A DNA stretch of 64,000 nt from contig NZ_BLLN01000003.1 in the NCBI RefSeq assembly GCF_011170125.1, positions 1,808,501 through 1,872,500 on the forward strand. The letters run 5' to 3'. Shown here in pieces: positions 60,460 through 64,000 of the stretch. The notes beneath the pieces were generated by a model. The model was not told where the DNA came from. It did no database searches and saw nothing but the letters and a program-made list of their open reading frames with translations. The position numbers were made by a program, and so were the translations under genes. The DNA comes from Streptomyces diastaticus subsp. diastaticus. GTDB taxonomy: Bacteria > Actinomycetota > Actinomycetes > Streptomycetales > Streptomycetaceae. Position 1 is the first letter of the stretch. The number at the start of each line of letters is the position of its first letter.

Positions 60460-62247
60460 GTGACTCGTGTGCGATCCATGCCCCCCGCAGCATCCGTCCA
60501 CCCGGCGCCGCCGACGAGGCCGCGCCGGGTGCTCCAGCCGGCCGCGCTGTGGCGGGCCCTGTCCGCCCCCGGGATGTGGCCTGCCCGGCGCATCGTGGGG
60601 GAATCGGCGCTGTCCCTGCTCCTGATGCTGGTGGCGGCCGGTTTCGGAGTGCTGGGCGACCGGGGCGTGGTCGAGACCGTCGGCGTCGCGCTGGGCGTCG
60701 GGCTGCTGTCGGTGCTGCGCCGGGTGCTTCCCGCGACCGTACTGCTGGTGTCCTCGGTCGGTTCGGTGACGCTCCCGGGCGCCGGCCCGCTCATAGTGAT
60801 CGCCGCGTGGTCGGCCGGGCGGCGGATCGGCGGCCTCGGCAGGGCGGCCGGGGTCTTCGCCCTCGCGTACGGCCTGTCCCTGGGGCTGTCCGTGGCGTGG
60901 GAACCGACGCTGCTCTCCCCGTCGCTCCTGGCACTCAGCGGGCTGTGGCTGCTGGTCTCGCTCATCGTGCCCGGCCTCGCCGGACGCTACTGGTCGCAAC
61001 GCCGGACGCTGACCGACACCCTCTACGAGTACAACGCCCAGCTCATCCGCGAACGCGCGATGATAGCCGGGCACGCCCGGATCCGGGAGCGTCAGCGCAT
61101 CGCCCAGGACATGCACGACAGCCTCGGCCACCAGCTCGCGCTGATCGCGGTCCACACCGGCGCACTGGAAGTCGACCAGGAGCTGACCGGACGGCAACGC
61201 GAGGCCGTCGGGGTGCTGCGGGCGGCCTCCGTGGCCGCGATGCACGAACTACGCGACGTGGTCGGTCTCCTGCGGGACGGCACCGAGACTCCCGGCCCCG
61301 ACGGCGCCGAGCCTGCCCCGGACGGGGACGGCGAGGACCCCGGCACCCCGTCACGCGGGGTCGCCGGCGTCGACAGCCTGGTGGACACCTCCCGGCGGGC
61401 CGGTACGCCGGTGGAGCTGCGACGCTCCGGCGAGGTGCGCCCGCTCGCCCCGACCGCGGACCACGCCGCCTACCGGGTGGTCCAGGAGGGCCTGACCAAC
61501 GCCCACAAGCACGCCCCCGGCGCCTCGATCACGGTCGGCCTCCGGTACGAGGAGGACTCCCTGGTCGTCGAGGTCACCAACCGCCCGGCGGCGGAACCGG
61601 CACCCGGCAGCGTGGCCCACGGCGGCCAGGGGCTGACCGGGCTGGAGGAGCGGGCCCGGCTCGTCGGCGGCATGGTGCACGCGGGCCGTACGGCGGACGG
61701 CGGGTTCCGCCTCGCGGGCGTTCTGCCGTACACCTCGCCGGGCGTGGCCCAAGCGACGTTCGTCGCTGCCCCGGACGACTTTCGCCCACAGATTCCGGCC
61801 GGCTCCTTCGGTGAGATGGGACCCGTCATCGACGGGAACGGTCTTCCGAAGGAGCTGGCCAAGGCAATGAGCAGGAACAAGAGGGGCAGCGGCATAGCCA
61901 TCGGCTGCGGAGTGGCGGCTCTGATCGCCGTACTGCTGTTGGCCGCGCTGATCGTCGGCGGTGTCTTCCTCTTCCGCGAGGCCGACGAGGCCATGATCGA
62001 ACCGAAGCAGTACGACGCGGTGAAGGTCGGCCAGTCCGAGGCGGAGGTCCGGCGGCAACTCCCCGACGGGGACTCCTTCCTCACCAGTGGCGTGGAGAAG
62101 GGCGCACCGCCCGTTCCGGAGGGAGCGCGGTGCCTCACCCTGCTCTCCACGGAGTTCGGCAGCAGCTGGGACGCCGAACCGGTCTTCCGTTTCTGCTTCA
62201 AGGACGGTGAACTGGTGGAGAAGAAGTCCTTCGAGGTCGAGAGCTGA
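60460..62247 (+). CDS. NarL-type sensor histidine kinase with a C-terminal membrane/BamE-like extension
   Basis: This protein has 595 residues. Five or so N-terminal helices (about 45-175) are followed by a HisKA_3 domain (RIAQDMHDSLGHQLALIAVH, phospho-acceptor His near residue 223) and a HATPase ending GQGLTGLEERARLVGGMV. Unusually, the chain continues. A ~60-residue linker, a transmembrane helix near residues 477-505 (IAIGCGVAALIAVLLLAAL) and an outside domain beginning YDAVKVGQSEAEVRRQLPDG, with a Cys pair, follow. The latter resembles the BamE/SmpA-like repeat fold. It could be a ligand-sensing or envelope-contact module. GTG 60460 or ATG 60478 may start. It is followed by its response regulator. 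Confidence 0.85.
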   Translation: MTRVRSMPPAASVHPAPPTRPRRVLQPAALWRALSAPGMWPARRIVGESALSLLLMLVAAGFGVLGDRGVVETVGVALGVGLLSVLRRVLPATVLLVSSVGSVTLPGAGPLIVIAAWSAGRRIGGLGRAAGVFALAYGLSLGLSVAWEPTLLSPSLLALSGLWLLVSLIVPGLAGRYWSQRRTLTDTLYEYNAQLIRERAMIAGHARIRERQRIAQDMHDSLGHQLALIAVHTGALEVDQELTGRQREAVGVLRAASVAAMHELRDVVGLLRDGTETPGPDGAEPAPDGDGEDPGTPSRGVAGVDSLVDTSRRAGTPVELRRSGEVRPLAPTADHAAYRVVQEGLTNAHKHAPGASITVGLRYEEDSLVVEVTNRPAAEPAPGSVAHGGQGLTGLEERARLVGGMVHAGRTADGGFRLAGVLPYTSPGVAQATFVAAPDDFRPQIPAGSFGEMGPVIDGNGLPKELAKAMSRNKRGSGIAIGCGVAALIAVLLLAALIVGGVFLFREADEAMIEPKQYDAVKVGQSEAEVRRQLPDGDSFLTSGVEKGAPPVPEGARCLTLLSTEFGSSWDAEPVFRFCFKDGELVEKKSFEVES

Positions 62248-62345
62248 GCACGGACGGCGCCCGGCTTCGTGACCGCCGGCCCGATCGGGGATGATGGTCC
62301 GATGCTCGCAGGTACGACGCACCGCACGGACCGCACAGGAGAGTC

Positions 62346-62999
62346 GTGATCAGGGTTCTGGTGACGGATGACGAGCCGCTGATCCGGGCGGGCATCCGGA
62401 TGATCCTCTCCTCGGCAGAGGACATCGAGGTCGTCGCCGAGGCGGCGAACGGCCGCGAGGCCGTCGAACTCGCCCGGACCCACCACATCGACGTGGCGCT
62501 GCTCGACATCCAGATGCCGGTCATGGACGGCCTGACCGCCCTGGCCGAACTGCGGCGGGCGGCGCCACGGGTGCACGTGCTGATCCTGACCACGTTCGGC
62601 GAACGGCAGAACGTCCTCCGCGCCCTGAGCGGCGGCGGCGCGGGCTTCCTCCTGAAGGACTCGGCACCCGCGGAACTCCTGCGCGCGGTACGGGCGGCAG
62701 CGGCGGGCGAGGCGTACCTGTCACCCGGCGCCACCCGCCACGTGGTGGATTCCCTGGCATCCGGCGGCACCGCCCACCGCGAGGAACAGGCCCGCCGCCG
62801 ACTGGAGAAGCTGACGGACCGGGAGCGGGAGGTCCTGGCGCTGCTGGGCGAGGGCCTGTCGAACGCGGACGCCGGCCAGCGCATCCACATGAGCGAGGCC
62901 ACGGTCAAGACCTACGTGAGCCGCATCCTCGCCAAGCTGGAGTGCGAGAACAGGGTGCAGGCCGCGTTGCTGGCGCGGGACGCGGGGCTGGGGGAGTGA
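62346..62999 (+). CDS. NarL/LuxR-family response regulator
   Basis: This 217-residue response regulator has a receiver domain with VTDDEPLIRAG and VALLDIQMPVMDGL, where the Asp near residue 54 is phosphorylated, then TTFGE and a conserved Lys in LLKDSAP. The C-terminal LuxR helix-turn-helix is LTDREREVLALLGEGLSNADAGQRIHMSEATVKTYVSRIL. It is the cognate partner of the preceding kinase (98-bp gap). No specific target site is identifiable. Confidence 0.93.
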   Translation: MIRVLVTDDEPLIRAGIRMILSSAEDIEVVAEAANGREAVELARTHHIDVALLDIQMPVMDGLTALAELRRAAPRVHVLILTTFGERQNVLRALSGGGAGFLLKDSAPAELLRAVRAAAAGEAYLSPGATRHVVDSLASGGTAHREEQARRRLEKLTDREREVLALLGEGLSNADAGQRIHMSEATVKTYVSRILAKLECENRVQAALLARDAGLGE

Positions 63000-63103
63000 C
63001 CGCGGCGGCGAAGATCTCGTACGGGGGCCGTCGCTCCGTCACGGCCGGTTCGCCACCCCGGGAGCACCGTCCCTGCCCGCCGGTCGCGCACCACCTGGGT
63101 CGC

Positions 63104-63120
63104 CCCGCTACTTGAGCGGG
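63104..63120. terminator. Small hairpin between convergent genes
   Basis: CCCGCT pairs with AGCGGG across a 5-base loop. It is weak, but is the clearest dyad in the 264-bp gap between the response regulator and the aldo/keto reductase, in which I see no gene. Confidence 0.3.
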
Positions 63121-63263
63121 AATCGGGCACCGGTGCCCTGGCGGCGCCCCGTTCGCGGGGTGCCGTCCGTCCGGGAGGACCGGGCGACTCCCACGCATCC
63201 CAGGCCGGTGCGCCGAGGAGGGACGATGCGGTGGGCTGCTCGTGGACGAACTCCTGGACGCCC

Positions 63264-64000
63264 CTACGTGCCGCTGTAGACCGGAAAGGCGCTGTTCTCG
63301 CCGTAGTCCCGTGCGTGCATCCCCCGGAGTGTGGCCATGTCGTCCTCGGAGATGACGAAGTCCACCTCCGCGTTGCTCCGCATGTGCTCGGGATCGGCGG
63401 TCTTCGGCAGCGACACGGTGCCCAGCTGGAGGGTGTAGCGGATGCACAGCTGCGGAATGGTCACCGAGTACTGGTCGGCCATCGCCCGGACGTCCGGATT
63501 CTTGAGGATCTCCCCGTGAGCGATCGGCGAGTACGCCTCGACGAGGACGCCCTTCTCCTCGCAGTACGCCATGAGTTCGACCGGGGTGTTGCCCGCGTGC
63601 ACCAGCAACTGGTTCACCTGCGGGGCGACGGTGCAGGCGGAGAGGATGTTCTCCACATCCCGCCGCTGGAAGTTGGAGACGCCGATCGCACGGAGCCTGC
63701 CCGCCTGGTACGCCTCTTCCAACGCCTTCCACGCCTGGCGGTTGCCCTCGGCGTAGTCTCCGCCGCGGAAGTCGGCCCAGGGCTGCGGGCTGTGGATCAG
63801 CATCAGGTCGATGTGGTCCAGGCCCAGCGTCACCAGAGACTCGTCGATCGCGGCGACCGCGTCGTCGTAGTTCTTGATCTCGGCGGCCAGCTTGCTGGAC
63901 ACGAACAGCTCGTCCCGGGCGATGCCGCCGGCGCGCACGCCCTCTCCGACTCCCCGCTCGTTCCCGTACGCCTGTGCGGTGTCGATGTTGCGGTACCCGA
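63264..64000 (-). CDS. Aldo/keto reductase (5' part beyond window)
   Basis: This NADP-dependent aldo/keto reductase lacks only its first ~50 residues, which lie past the right edge. The visible start reads GYRNIDTAQAYGNERGVGEG, with the catalytic Asp and Tyr, then LFVSSKL with the Lys. DLMLIHSPQPW, RAIGVSNFQRRDVE and the C-terminal LPKTADPEHMRSN cofactor loop follow. It belongs to the 2,5-diketo-D-gluconate reductase-like group, which reduces assorted aldehydes and ketones. The ORF is complete at its stop. Confidence 0.9.
   Translation of the reverse strand, partial: GYRNIDTAQAYGNERGVGEGVRAGGIARDELFVSSKLAAEIKNYDDAVAAIDESLVTLGLDHIDLMLIHSPQPWADFRGGDYAEGNRQAWKALEEAYQAGRLRAIGVSNFQRRDVENILSACTVAPQVNQLLVHAGNTPVELMAYCEEKGVLVEAYSPIAHGEILKNPDVRAMADQYSVTIPQLCIRYTLQLGTVSLPKTADPEHMRSNAEVDFVISEDDMATLRGMHARDYGENSAFPVYSGT

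Overview
The window is high-GC actinobacterial DNA, almost certainly from a Streptomyces. The evidence is GTG starts, GTGA/ATGA stop-start overlaps, conservon-type signalling proteins and, above all, a complete biosynthetic gene cluster of the antimycin type.

The centre (about 9.7-34.7 kb, ~25 kb) is a short-form (15-gene) antimycin cluster. antHIJKLMNO runs leftwards and encodes a phenylacetyl-CoA-epoxidase-like multicomponent oxygenase, a ketoreductase, tryptophan 2,3-dioxygenase and a kynurenine-formamidase-like hydrolase. antGF (carrier protein and ligase) diverges from antH. antCDE (NRPS, PKS and crotonyl-CoA carboxylase/reductase) runs leftwards, and antBA (acyltransferase and ECF sigma factor) runs rightwards. 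In the established pathway tryptophan goes via N-formylkynurenine to anthranilate; AntF loads it on AntG; AntHIJKL converts it to 3-aminosalicylate. AntC adds threonine and a pyruvate-derived lactate unit, AntD adds an alkylmalonyl unit supplied by AntE and releases the dilactone, and AntM and AntB reduce and acylate C8. The kynureninase (antP) and phosphopantetheinyl transferase (antQ) of longer forms are absent from the flanks shown. The antG and antH promoters share an exactly spaced bipartite motif (GGATWGCGG-N13-CCTCTTCC), presumably the SigAntA promoter. antH also appears to have a small translationally coupled leader ORF.

Left of the cluster (0-8.6 kb) are a partial FAD monooxygenase, a branched-chain-type ABC transporter with a fused LivH-LivM permease, and a partial conservon (nitrate/nitrite-sensor-type kinase plus Roadblock protein). 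Between 8.6 and 9.7 kb I see no convincing gene.

Right of the cluster (35-47.5 kb) are a secreted sugar dehydrogenase next to an 8-bp tandem repeat, a TetR regulator with two palindromic operators divergent from a PaoABC-type molybdenum hydroxylase operon with XdhC, and a small RNA transcription unit containing a tRNA-like fold. Then come a hypothetical protein, a thiol-redox membrane module (DsbA-like plus CcdA-like) and a decayed KDPG aldolase.

The region 47.7-53.5 kb is a homogentisate (tyrosine) catabolic operon: homogentisate dioxygenase, an unknown protein, fumarylacetoacetase and a CoA transferase pair, with a divergent IclR regulator. The region 53.6-60.3 kb is a second IclR-controlled set (two NTF2/SnoaL-like proteins, an MFS transporter, two SDRs and a KstD-like flavoprotein), probably for catabolism of an unidentified cyclic or aromatic compound. 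The window ends with a two-component system whose kinase carries an unusual C-terminal membrane and BamE-like extension, and a partial aldo/keto reductase.
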